A stretch of 6,726 nt of DNA from the NCBI GenBank assembly GCA_937920115.1, contig CALGVF010000091.1, positions 1 through 6,726 on the forward strand. Reading direction: 5' to 3'. Shown in pieces: positions 1 through 5,978 of the stretch; the stretch's first letter is position 1; each line of letters starts with the position of its first letter. Under the pieces are notes generated by a model, which had not been told where the DNA came from, made no database searches, and saw nothing but the letters and a program-made list of their open reading frames with translations. Origin of the DNA: an uncultured Clostridia bacterium. Lineage in GTDB: Bacteria > Bacillota > Clostridia > Christensenellales > Borkfalkiaceae. Both the position numbers and the translations under genes were made by a program.

Positions 1-806
1 AATAACCGCCATACGAGTCCGAGAAGTACTAAAATCGCCGCGGTAAAGCATACGATTGCTATCGGGTTGCCTTCGCCGACTTTTCCCATTGCGTAAAACG
101 GGTAAGCGTAGACTTTTACGCCCGAAGCAACCGCCTCGCCGTTCTCGACTATCTGCCGAATAACCTCGTTCGCCTTAAAATAAAACAGGTAATACAACCC
201 GAAAAACGCGAGCATGATAATCGCGGACAGAAACCCTTTGTTTTTGAGTTTCTGAGACAATTTCGCTACGATATACCCGAGTCCGCAGGACAACATGAAC
301 ACTATAAGCGTGACGAGCGGGACGAGCAACAGGCTTCCTATAACTCCGAGAGCCGACGGCGAACCGAGTACCATATATACAATGGCGGAAGTAATCGTCG
401 CGGGGGCGGAGTAGTAAAAACTCATTGCCAAAACGCCGAGAAGTCTCGCTATAAGCACGTCTTTTACGGGTATGGGTAATGATAGGAGCAAGTCGTTGTC
501 CTTCGCGAGGTACGTGGAGGCGTAGGTGTTGAACACGCTTCCGAATACGCCTAACAGGATAGCCGCTCCGCTCATTATGGTGAAGTAAAACCAACCGAGC
601 CCCGCGACCGCGAACGGTTCGCAAATAATGAGGGCGAGAGCGAGGAACAACGCCGCAAAGAAAATCGGTATGACCGCCATCATCGCCACGAAGAATATTA
701 TCATGCCCGTGGAACGCCGCTTGTTCGTTTTCTGGTCTACGAAAAGCGAGCGGTTTATTTCGTAAAGTTGCTTTTTAAGCAATATAAAAACTAAGTTCTT
801 TTTCAT
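1..806 (-). CDS. ABC-2-like transporter permease, C-terminal part cut by the window edge
   Basis: This is the membrane subunit of a two-component ABC transporter, probably an exporter; the substrate is unknown. I translated the minus strand from an ATG at 804-806 and found 268 uninterrupted codons to the edge. The protein starts MKKNLVFILLKKQLYEI. Hydrophobic segments lie at about residues 35-62, 73-95, 120-148, 153-181, 193-211 and 248-268. Residues 101-121 read AKDNDLLLSLPIPVKDVLIAR, close to the cytoplasmic D-x-x-L-L-S-L-P-I-P signature seen in a family of Firmicutes ABC permeases between the second and third membrane helices. The start codon shares an ATGA overlap with the stop of the ATPase gene, so the two are almost certainly translationally coupled and made together. 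Full-length relatives are often roughly twice this size, so much of the C-terminus is outside. Family placement is from recalled motifs; transported molecule not inferable. Confidence 0.92.
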   Translation of the reverse strand, partial: MKKNLVFILLKKQLYEINRSLFVDQKTNKRRSTGMIIFFVAMMAVIPIFFAALFLALALIICEPFAVAGLGWFYFTIMSGAAILLGVFGSVFNTYASTYLAKDNDLLLSLPIPVKDVLIARLLGVLAMSFYYSAPATITSAIVYMVLGSPSALGVIGSLLLVPLVTLIVFMLSCGLGYIVAKLSQKLKNKGFLSAIIMLAFFGLYYLFYFKANEVIRQIVENGEAVASGVKVYAYPFYAMGKVGEGNPIAIVCFTAAILVLLGLVWRL

Positions 807-1591
807 TTGCTTTCCGTTCCGTCCGTAGTTTGATTTGTCTGATTTTTTTCGGCGGTCTGAAATTTTCCGACGGTATCGCCCGTTTTTTCGCCTTCGAGTT
901 CGAGGAATACGCTTTCGAGCGACTCGTCGCCTTTGACTTCTTCCATAGTTCCCGTTTTAATTAGTTGACCGCCTTTGATAATCGCGACCTTGTCACAGAG
1001 TTTTTCGGCGGTGTCGAGAACGTGGGTAGAGAAGAAAATCGCTCCGCCGTTATCGCAATGCTCACGCATAATTTGCTTTAAAAAATGCGAGGCTTTGGGG
1101 TCGAGTCCGACGAACGGTTCATCCATGATTATGAGTTTCGGATTGTGGATAAGAGCGGAAATAATGGCGAGTTTCTGCTTCATTCCGTGCGAATAGGAAG
1201 AAATCGCCGAGCCGAGGTCGTTTCTGAGTTCGAAAATATCCGCGTACTTGTTTATGCGTTCGACTCTCGTTTCCGAGGAAATTCCGAAAATATCCGCAAT
1301 GAAGTCGAGATACTGAATACCCGTCATAAACTCGTACAAATCGGGGTTATCGGGTATGTATGCGAGCGACTTTTTGCAGGTTACGGGGTCGTCCTTTATG
1401 GAAACTCCGTTTATGAAAATATTGCCCTCGTTGAAAGCGAGAATACCCGTCGCAGCTTTTATCGTCGTGGTTTTGCCCGCGCCGTTGTGACCGATAAACC
1501 CGTATATTTCGCCTTGGGAAATATGCAGAGACAAATTGTTTACGGCTACTTTTTCGCCGTATCTTACCGTTAAGTTTTCGATTTTAAGCAT
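803..1591 (-). CDS. ABC transporter ATP-binding protein
   Basis: This is the nucleotide-binding subunit (262 aa, cytoplasmic) that powers the downstream permease. All core motifs are present: Walker A GHNGAGKTT (34-42), ABC signature YSHGMKQK (133-140), Walker B LIIMDEP (153-159, catalytic E158), D-loop GLDP (162-165) and switch H190. The Q-loop position carries aspartate (YIPDNPDLYE, 78-87) in place of glutamine, which is common in the EcsA-like and drug or bacteriocin ABC-2 ATPase group. From about residue 232 there is a hydrophilic tail rich in Thr, Gln and Asn that is not part of the ATPase fold. The ATG is preceded by GGAGAA with a 3-nt gap (1595-1600), a good ribosome binding site. It is the first gene of the operon, directly behind the promoter at 1638-1667, and its stop overlaps the permease start by 4 bp. 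The substrate cannot be named; self-protection, antibiotic export or membrane stress are family-level possibilities only. Confidence 0.97.
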   Translation of the reverse strand: MLKIENLTVRYGEKVAVNNLSLHISQGEIYGFIGHNGAGKTTTIKAATGILAFNEGNIFINGVSIKDDPVTCKKSLAYIPDNPDLYEFMTGIQYLDFIADIFGISSETRVERINKYADIFELRNDLGSAISSYSHGMKQKLAIISALIHNPKLIIMDEPFVGLDPKASHFLKQIMREHCDNGGAIFFSTHVLDTAEKLCDKVAIIKGGQLIKTGTMEEVKGDESLESVFLELEGEKTGDTVGKFQTAEKNQTNQTTDGTESK

Positions 1592-1613
1592 AAATTCTCC
1601 GTTGAATTTTGAT

Positions 1614-1631
1614 AAATAACAAATGTTATTT
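1614..1631. promoter_or_regulatory. Candidate operator: 18-bp palindrome at the ABC operon transcription start
   Basis: AAATAACA-AA-TGTTATTT is a perfect 8-bp inverted repeat with a 2-bp centre. It begins about where transcription should start (near 1631, seven bases after the -10 box) and ends 13 bp before the Shine-Dalgarno. A dimeric repressor bound here would block the promoter. No regulator gene is visible in the window, so the binding protein is unknown. In an AT-rich spacer a chance palindrome is possible, but both its length and its placement favour a real site. Confidence 0.5.
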
Positions 1632-1637
1632 TACTAC

Positions 1638-1667
1638 ATTATAGCACTTTAAGATATAATATGTCAA
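1638..1667 (-). promoter_or_regulatory. Sigma-A-type promoter of the ABC transporter operon
   Basis: Read on the minus strand, a perfect -35 TTGACA (1662-1667) is separated by 18 bp from a perfect -10 TATAAT (1638-1643). Predicted start of transcription is near 1631, giving a leader of about 40 nt before the ATPase ATG. With both boxes at consensus the promoter should be strong unless repressed, which fits the palindrome lying directly on the start site. Confidence 0.85.
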
Positions 1668-1782
1668 TGGAAATAGGGGATAATAAGAGTAGAAACACAA
1701 AAAATTGCGGGTGTTTAAGCGGCGGCGACGGGCGGGGAGTAAATAAAAAACAAAAAAAAGAGAAAAAACGGGCGAAAAAAAG

Positions 1783-1811
1783 TTGTTTTTTTTAAAGGGA
1801 TATGGTAGAAT
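1783..1811 (+). promoter_or_regulatory. Promoter of the tRNA-Thr gene with upstream A-tracts
   Basis: TTGTTT (1783-1788), a 17-bp spacer and TAGAAT (1806-1811), with a TG one base before the -10 box (extended -10). Transcription should begin near 1818, giving about 26 nt of 5' leader for RNase P to remove. The 40 bases before the -35 box (1741-1782) are almost pure A-rich runs, resembling the UP elements typical of stable RNA promoters. Confidence 0.7.
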
Positions 1812-1843
1812 AGTATGGCGTTGAGAGAAAAGACGAAAAAAGT

Positions 1844-2024
<181 letters not shown>

Positions 2025-2220
2025 CGGCGTATTTCTGTATGTAAAAAACGATTTTTTATACGCCGCGTCACGGTGACGCGATTTGCCGATAATAGTATAA
2101 AAAATAAAGAGGTCGAGCAAATCGCTATTCCGTCGCAAAACGAAATGAAGTCGGTATTATTATTGAGTTCGGTTATCGTTTTGCTTCTTACAATTCCGGT
2201 TGATGCTTGAAAAATCGAAG

Positions 2221-2258
2221 CGAATTAAAACGGCAGAATGGGGCAATTCGGTTTTTTT
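2221..2258 (+). terminator. Terminator-like hairpin in repeat unit 1
   Basis: CGAATT (2221-2226) pairs with AATTCG (2245-2250) across an 18-nt loop, followed by G and seven T residues (2252-2258). The stem is short and AT-rich, so termination strength is doubtful, but it occupies the same relative place as the tRNA terminator does after the tRNA 3' end. Confidence 0.4.
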
Positions 2259-2281
2259 ATTCATTTGGGCTTAGGTTTGCT

Positions 2282-2572
2282 TTTGGAGTTGCTAACCGGA
2301 GATTCACCGTTTACGCGGCGTATTTCTGTATGTAAAAAAAAATTTTTTATACGCCGCGTCACGGTGACGCGATTTGCCGACAATAATATAAGGATAAAGA
2401 AGTCGAGCAAATCGCTATTCCGTCGCAAAACGAAATGAAGTCGATATAATTATTGAGTTCGGTTATCGTTTTGCTTCTTACAATTCCGGTTGAAACTTGA
2501 AAAATCGAAGCGAATTAAACCGACAGAGTGGGGCAATTCGGTTTTTTTTATTCATTTGGGCTTAGGTTTGCT
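2282..2572 (+). repeat. Tandem repeat unit 2 (291 bp), structured
   Basis: Second full unit. The same folding holds: closing helix 2294-2300 with 2485-2491; H1 core 2313-2323 with 2349-2359 and outer 2305-2310 with 2361-2366; H2 2369-2377 with 2407-2415; H3 2425-2433 with 2466-2474. About 19 differences from unit 1 are visible. One hits a helix (G2021 becomes T2312, losing one pair of H1). The others lie in the apical A/T loop of H1, in the loops of H2 and H3, or in the linkers and terminator region. This pattern is expected if the structure rather than the sequence is kept. Confidence 0.85.
2511..2549 (+). terminator. Terminator-like hairpin in repeat unit 2
   Basis: CGAATT (2511-2516) with AATTCG (2535-2540), or alternatively AAACCGA (2517-2523) with TCGGTTT (2538-2544), followed by eight T residues (2542-2549). 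The second pairing is new in this unit: the bases that create it differ in unit 1. Confidence 0.42.
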
Positions 2573-2605
2573 TTTGGAGTTGCTAACCGAAGTTTCACCA
2601 TTGAC
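2573..2605 (+). repeat. Truncated third repeat unit
   Basis: Starts at the same 291-bp phase and follows the unit consensus for about 33 bases (TTGGAGTTGCTAACCG, then TTTCACC.TTGAC) before similarity stops. The closing-helix arm is altered here (AACCGAA). The end of similarity coincides with the start of a different direct repeat at 2601. Confidence 0.7.
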
Positions 2606-2629
2606 ACTGTGAAAGGTCGAAATTATTTC
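2601..2629. repeat. Direct repeat, left copy
   Basis: TTGAC.C...GAAAGGT.GAAATTATTT occurs here and again at 2797-2825, matching at 23 of 29 bases with an offset of 196 bp. The left copy overlaps the last five bases of the truncated tandem unit. Confidence 0.6.
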
Positions 2630-2698
2630 AAAAGAGAAAAAGGGATCCCGAAAATGCTTGCATTTTTGGGAAGAGGAGAAGCAAGCCGAAAACAGACG

Positions 2699-2769
2699 GC
2701 AACTTTTCCTAAATAAACTAAATAAATGCATACAAATTTACTATTCTTTTATGATTAGGAAAAGTTGCT
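2699..2769. repeat. Long inverted repeat with 42-nt loop
   Basis: GCAACTTTTCCTAA (2699-2712) pairs with TTAGGAAAAAGTTGC (2755-2769), 14 bp with one bulged A. The loop is very AT-rich. Neither side is followed by a T run, so it is not a typical terminator; it could be an end of a decayed mobile element or an RNA structure. Confidence 0.6.
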
Positions 2770-2796
2770 GAAAAAAAAGGCTTTGCTTCGACGAGT

Positions 2797-2825
2797 TGAC
2801 CCGACGAAAGGTTGAAATTATTTTA
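2797..2825. repeat. Direct repeat, right copy
   Basis: Partner of 2601-2629, 23 of 29 bases identical. The two copies bracket the hairpins at 2647-2670 and 2699-2769, as the ends of a small inserted or duplicated segment would. Confidence 0.6.
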
Positions 2826-2885
2826 AGTAATGGGATAAATAAATCGGAATTTTAGGAGCGTTTGTAACCTGTTTAGAATTTTCGC

Positions 2886-3791
2886 TTATTTGTCGAAATA
2901 ACCTATGACCTTGTTGACGGGTTCGACGAATGCGAAACAGTCGGGGTGTCTTTTTAAAATATTTTCAAATTCAACTATCTCGTTTTTTGTGACAAGGCAC
3001 ATAAGAGATTGTTTGCCCGTATTCGTGTATGAGCCGAAACAATCGAACCTCGTGGAAGTATGGACGAGATTTTCCGCAATGTCCTTTTCTATCGGGCGTA
3101 CGTCGTCGGCAACGACAAAAAACTTGTATGCCGCCTCGCCGCCTCTGATTATTTTATCGCCTATAAAATTACTTATGAAATCGCATAAAACGCACATGCA
3201 GACGGGTCTGTAACTGTACGTGAGTACGCCGTCTACGTTTTCCGCGAAGACGAAATAGGACAAAATTGCGATAGCCGCGTTAATCGTAAACGTAACGTAG
3301 AAGAAATTGAACTTCGGATTTTTCTTGTTCACATACTTTGAAATAATATCCACGCCGCCCGAAGAACTGTTGTCTCTGAAAAGTATTCCGTAGGCAAAAC
3401 CCGAGATAATTCCCGCAATCGCAACGGGATAAATCGTATCCACGTTACCTGCGAAATAGCGGAATTGTTCCATTCCTAAGGTCTCGAATACTTTGTAGAA
3501 TACAGAGTACGACAGCGAATAAATCGCGGTGTTTACGGCGAAAGTTTTGCTTACGCGGAAAAACGCGAATATACAAAGCGGAATGTTTATCGCGAGTTGT
3601 ATATAACTCAGATTGAGTTTCAGATTGTCTCTCGTGACTCGTTGAATCATAATTGAAATGCCTTCCACCCCCGACGAAACGTAGTCGTTGGGAATGATGA
3701 AAAGCCAACAGTTGAGGGCGTTTATAAGCCCGAAGATAATTGATACCGTGATAGATTTTACGGCAGGGTTTTTAAACTTGAATTTTTTCAT
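2886..3791 (-). CDS. YitT-family membrane protein (DUF161 with C-terminal DUF2179-like domain)
   Basis: An integral membrane protein of 301 aa with no established biochemical function; YitT proteins are frequent in Firmicutes, often in several copies. From the chosen ATG the N-terminus is MKKFKFKNPAVK. Hydrophobic segments lie at about 11-33, 63-80, 84-104, 121-138 and 162-183. Family motifs: FIIPNDYVSSGVEGIS (31-46) matches the usual P-N-x-x-x-x-G-x-x-G pattern after helix 1, and SSSGGVDIISKYVNKK (142-157) the S-x-G-G-x-D-I motif. Residues about 220-299 form the soluble C-terminal domain, with GSYTNTGK (253-260) and an ending CFAFVEPVNKVIGYF. A longer frame begins with TTG at 3842, but that TTG lies in the spacer of the promoter; the ATG at 3789-3791 has AAGGTG just upstream and fits the family. 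It diverges from the GH78 gene. Confidence 0.9.
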   Translation of the reverse strand: MKKFKFKNPAVKSITVSIIFGLINALNCWLFIIPNDYVSSGVEGISIMIQRVTRDNLKLNLSYIQLAINIPLCIFAFFRVSKTFAVNTAIYSLSYSVFYKVFETLGMEQFRYFAGNVDTIYPVAIAGIISGFAYGILFRDNSSSGGVDIISKYVNKKNPKFNFFYVTFTINAAIAILSYFVFAENVDGVLTYSYRPVCMCVLCDFISNFIGDKIIRGGEAAYKFFVVADDVRPIEKDIAENLVHTSTRFDCFGSYTNTGKQSLMCLVTKNEIVEFENILKRHPDCFAFVEPVNKVIGYFDK

Positions 3792-3808
3792 ACACCTTGT
3801 AGAATTAT

Positions 3809-3859
3809 CGTAACGTAACGTTTTAACGCTAAAATTATACAATATTTTTTCGTTAAACG
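3809..3859. promoter_or_regulatory. Cluster of CGTT/AACG repeats around the YitT promoter
   Basis: CGTTAAACG (3851-3859) and CGTTTTAACG (3819-3828) are short palindromes flanking the -10 box, with centres about 31.5 bp apart, close to three helical turns. CGTAACG occurs twice more, overlapping, at 3809-3820. The repeated half-site could be an operator for a regulator acting on the YitT promoter or on both divergent genes. No regulator gene is in the window, and the sites are short. Confidence 0.35.
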
Positions 3860-3862
3860 CAA
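3834..3862 (-). promoter_or_regulatory. Promoter of the YitT-family gene
   Basis: On the minus strand, TTGCGT (3857-3862), a 17-bp spacer and a perfect TATAAT (3834-3839). Transcription should start near 3827, giving a leader of about 36 nt before the ATG at 3791. The promoter overlaps the TTG that would begin the longer frame, which argues against that start. Confidence 0.7.
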
Positions 3863-3901
3863 CGATTGGAAGAAATAAAAAACGGCGACGTCTTAAAAAG
3901 A

Positions 3902-3930
3902 TTGAAAAAAACGGTTTTCTCTGCTATAAT
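3902..3930 (+). promoter_or_regulatory. Promoter of the GH78 gene, abutting its start codon
   Basis: TTGAAA (3902-3907), a 17-bp spacer and a perfect TATAAT (3925-3930). The usual start of transcription, seven bases after the -10 box, falls at 3937-3938, the A of the ATG. No Shine-Dalgarno is visible between promoter and ATG. Confidence 0.75.
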
Positions 3931-3937
3931 ATCCATT

Positions 3938-5830
3938 ATGAAGAACATTTTAATAGGTACGAAAATATGGAAGGGCGACGTAAAGGCTAAGGACTTATAC
4001 GTCGATTTTAAGTGCGATTTCAAAACCGCCGACAATGATGAAAAGGTCTTTTTGCGTATTTCCTGCGACAGCAATTATTCGGTGTGGATAAACGGTACGC
4101 TTGCAGGGTTCGCCTCTTGTTCCGATTATCCCGAGTATAGAAATTACGACAAAATCGAAATTGCCGAGTTCTGCAAAACAGACCGTAAAAACGAAATAAA
4201 AATTACCGTGTGGCATTACGGCGAAAACAGTCAGACTTATATAAACGCCGACGCTTTCTTGCTCTTCGATATCGTTCAGGGTGAAAAAACCCTCGCGAAA
4301 AGCGATAAAAACGTTCTTTCCGCTACAAACCGTCATTATAAAAACGGCTATTGCAAAGTAATGAGTCCGCAAATGGGTCTCGGGTTTTCTTACGACGCCA
4401 CCGCGACGGACGGGGGGTATTCCGAAAGCGAAGAGTGTGGCGTAGGCGTTGCATATCCGAGAAAACAAGAGCAATGCAGACTGAAACGCAGGGTTAAAAC
4501 TTCGGTCAAAGTTTCGGACGGCGGCTATCTCGTCGATTTGGGCAGAGAAGCCGTCGGTTTCGCCGATTTGCAGTTTAAAAGCGAGGTAAAACAGAAAATC
4601 AAAATTTCTTACGCCGAACACTTGACGGACGACAAGGTCGTGGCGGCTCTCGGCGGTCGAGATTTCAGTTTCGAGTATACCGCCGCGGTCGGCGAAAATT
4701 CCTATATCAACACGTTCAGAAGAATAGCGGGCAGGTACCTTTTCGTAGAGACCGAAAGTCCGATTGAAATCGAGTATATAGGCGTTCGCCCCGTCGAATA
4801 CCCGTTGATTACCGTAAAAAGAAAATTTGAAGACGATTTATTGCAAAAAATCTACGATACTTGCATTTATACGCTTAAATGCTGTATGCACGAGCATTAC
4901 GAGGACTGCCCTTGGAGGGAACAGGCGTTGTACGTTTTAGACAGTCGCAATCAGATGTTGTGCGGATATTACGCGTTCAAGGGTACGGAATATCAGAGGT
5001 CGAACCTCGTTCTGATAAGTAAAGGACTCAGAAAAGACGGGCTTTTAAGCCTGTGCTTCCCTGCGGGTAACGATTACCCGATTCCGTTTTTCTCGCTCGC
5101 TTACGTTATGCAGGTTTGGGAATATATAGAGCATACGAGAGACTATTCCGTGTTGATAGAGGTCGAAAATACAGTTCGGACTATAATGAAAACTTTTTCG
5201 GAGAGAATGGAGGACGACGGGCTTATTGCCGATTTCGAGTACCCGTATTGGAACTTCTACGAATGGACGGACGGCAGTCACAACGAAGGCGATTTGTCTC
5301 GTAAAAAAGACGATTATTGCGAGAAAAAGTACGATTTAATACTGAATTGTTTTTATATCGTCGCGTGCGGGTATTACGAAAAGATTACGGGCGAAAGGAT
5401 AAACATTGAAAAAACCGCGGAAAGTATTATGAAAACCTTTTACAACGCGGAGAAAAAGTCCTTCAAACTGTGTACGCTCGGGGAGGCGAAATATTCGCAA
5501 CTCGGCAATTCGATGGCGATACTCGCGGGTGTCGCGGACGAAAATCTGCTGAAAGAGACGGCGAAAGCGACTGCGGCGGGCGACGGACTTATTAAAATAA
5601 GTCTGTCTATGAACGGCTTTTTCTACGACGCACTTCTGAAAATCGATAAGGCGTATAAAGATTTCGTGCTTGGCGATATAAAGGTGAAATACGGCAAAAT
5701 GCTTGAAAAGGGAGCGACCACGTTTTGGGAAACGGAACTCGGTTGGGAAGATTTCGGCGGAGCGGGGAGCATGTGTCACGGTTGGTCGGCGTTACCCGTT
5801 TACTATCTGAACACCTTACTCGAAAAATAA
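3938..5830 (+). CDS. GH78-type alpha-L-rhamnosidase-like glycoside hydrolase, intracellular
   Basis: Predicted inverting glycosidase that would remove terminal alpha-L-rhamnose from oligosaccharides or glycosides. It has 630 aa and no signal peptide, so it acts in the cytoplasm. Residues 1 to about 130 form a beta-sandwich (VFLRISCDSNYSVWINGTLAGF), 195-290 a second one (VDLGREAVGF at 199-208, fRYlFVE-like RYLFVETESPIEIEYIGVRP), and about 290-620 the (alpha/alpha)6 barrel. The catalytic region EDCPWREQALYVLDS keeps acids D323, E328 and D335 at the GH78 spacing; the late general base is E598 in GATTFWE, followed by CHGWSALPVYYL. GH78 enzymes are often 900 aa or longer; this is a compact form. 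A TTG start at 3866 is possible but would contain the promoter; ATG 3938 fits the first beta strand. No sugar transporter or rhamnose-use gene is next to it, so the substrate is open. Confidence 0.9.
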   Translation: MKNILIGTKIWKGDVKAKDLYVDFKCDFKTADNDEKVFLRISCDSNYSVWINGTLAGFASCSDYPEYRNYDKIEIAEFCKTDRKNEIKITVWHYGENSQTYINADAFLLFDIVQGEKTLAKSDKNVLSATNRHYKNGYCKVMSPQMGLGFSYDATATDGGYSESEECGVGVAYPRKQEQCRLKRRVKTSVKVSDGGYLVDLGREAVGFADLQFKSEVKQKIKISYAEHLTDDKVVAALGGRDFSFEYTAAVGENSYINTFRRIAGRYLFVETESPIEIEYIGVRPVEYPLITVKRKFEDDLLQKIYDTCIYTLKCCMHEHYEDCPWREQALYVLDSRNQMLCGYYAFKGTEYQRSNLVLISKGLRKDGLLSLCFPAGNDYPIPFFSLAYVMQVWEYIEHTRDYSVLIEVENTVRTIMKTFSERMEDDGLIADFEYPYWNFYEWTDGSHNEGDLSRKKDDYCEKKYDLILNCFYIVACGYYEKITGERINIEKTAESIMKTFYNAEKKSFKLCTLGEAKYSQLGNSMAILAGVADENLLKETAKATAAGDGLIKISLSMNGFFYDALLKIDKAYKDFVLGDIKVKYGKMLEKGATTFWETELGWEDFGGAGSMCHGWSALPVYYLNTLLEK

Positions 5831-5851
5831 TAAGAGATTAAAATATAAAAG

Positions 5852-5903
5852 TCGGCGTATAGGTTGATAAACGCATGTTTTATCGTTCTATACGCCGATT
5901 TTT
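5852..5903 (+). terminator. Intrinsic terminator of the GH78 gene
   Basis: TCGGCGTATAG (5852-5862) pairs perfectly with CTATACGCCGA (5888-5898). Above a GTT/GTT internal loop a second helix (GATAAA 5866-5871 with TTTATC 5879-5884) extends the hairpin. Five T residues follow (5899-5903). It starts 21 nt after the stop codon. Confidence 0.85.
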
Positions 5904-5906
5904 AAT

Positions 5907-5953
5907 TGAAAAGTTTTAAGCCGCCCCGCTCGCAAAATGCGAGCGGGGCGGCT
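5907..5953 (-). terminator. GC-rich hairpin, terminator of spoIVA
   Basis: A perfect 16-bp stem, 5919-5934 with 5938-5953, closes a 3-nt loop; the arms are nearly all G and C. Read in the spoIVA direction it is followed by TTAAAACTTTTC, a broken T tract, 25 bp after the spoIVA stop. Plus-strand sequence after it has no T run, so it serves the minus strand. Confidence 0.75.
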
Positions 5954-5978
5954 ACGAATTATCAGTATTTCTTTTATT

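Larger units (their letters stand above)
2606..2885. other. Non-coding stretch with hairpins between the repeat array and the YitT gene
   Basis: No convincing gene. Visible items: a GGGATCCC palindrome (2642-2649); a tight hairpin 2647-2670 (CCCGAAAATG against CATTTTTGGG, one G-U pair); an imperfect 14-bp inverted repeat at 2699-2712 and 2755-2769 with one extra A; and the right copy of the direct repeat. The short open frame at 2528-2716 crosses the end of the tandem array and has no ribosome binding site. I see no clear T-run terminator for the minus-strand YitT gene here. Confidence 0.6.

Noticed and set aside
175..624. 149-aa minus-strand open frame as a gene
   Set aside because: It lies in another frame inside the permease gene, is rich in Arg and His, and has no hydrophobic or family pattern. 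The permease frame is open across the same stretch with clear membrane helices.
2699..2769. Terminator for the YitT gene or the repeat array
   Set aside because: The inverted repeat has a 42-nt loop, and neither strand has a T run after it.
3792..3842. TTG start of the YitT-family gene at 3842
   Set aside because: The TTG overlaps the promoter spacer and the next codons are the -10 box. The ATG at 3791 has AAGGTG upstream and matches the family N-terminus.
3866..3937. TTG start of the GH78 gene at 3866
   Set aside because: The 24 extra codons contain the whole TTGAAA/TATAAT promoter and no Shine-Dalgarno precedes the TTG. The ATG at 3938 begins just before the first predicted beta strand.
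3995..4621. 208-aa minus-strand open frame opposite the GH78 gene
   Set aside because: It is antisense to well-matched GH78 sequence, and the low stop density on the opposite strand follows from codon use. No start site or family motif is seen.
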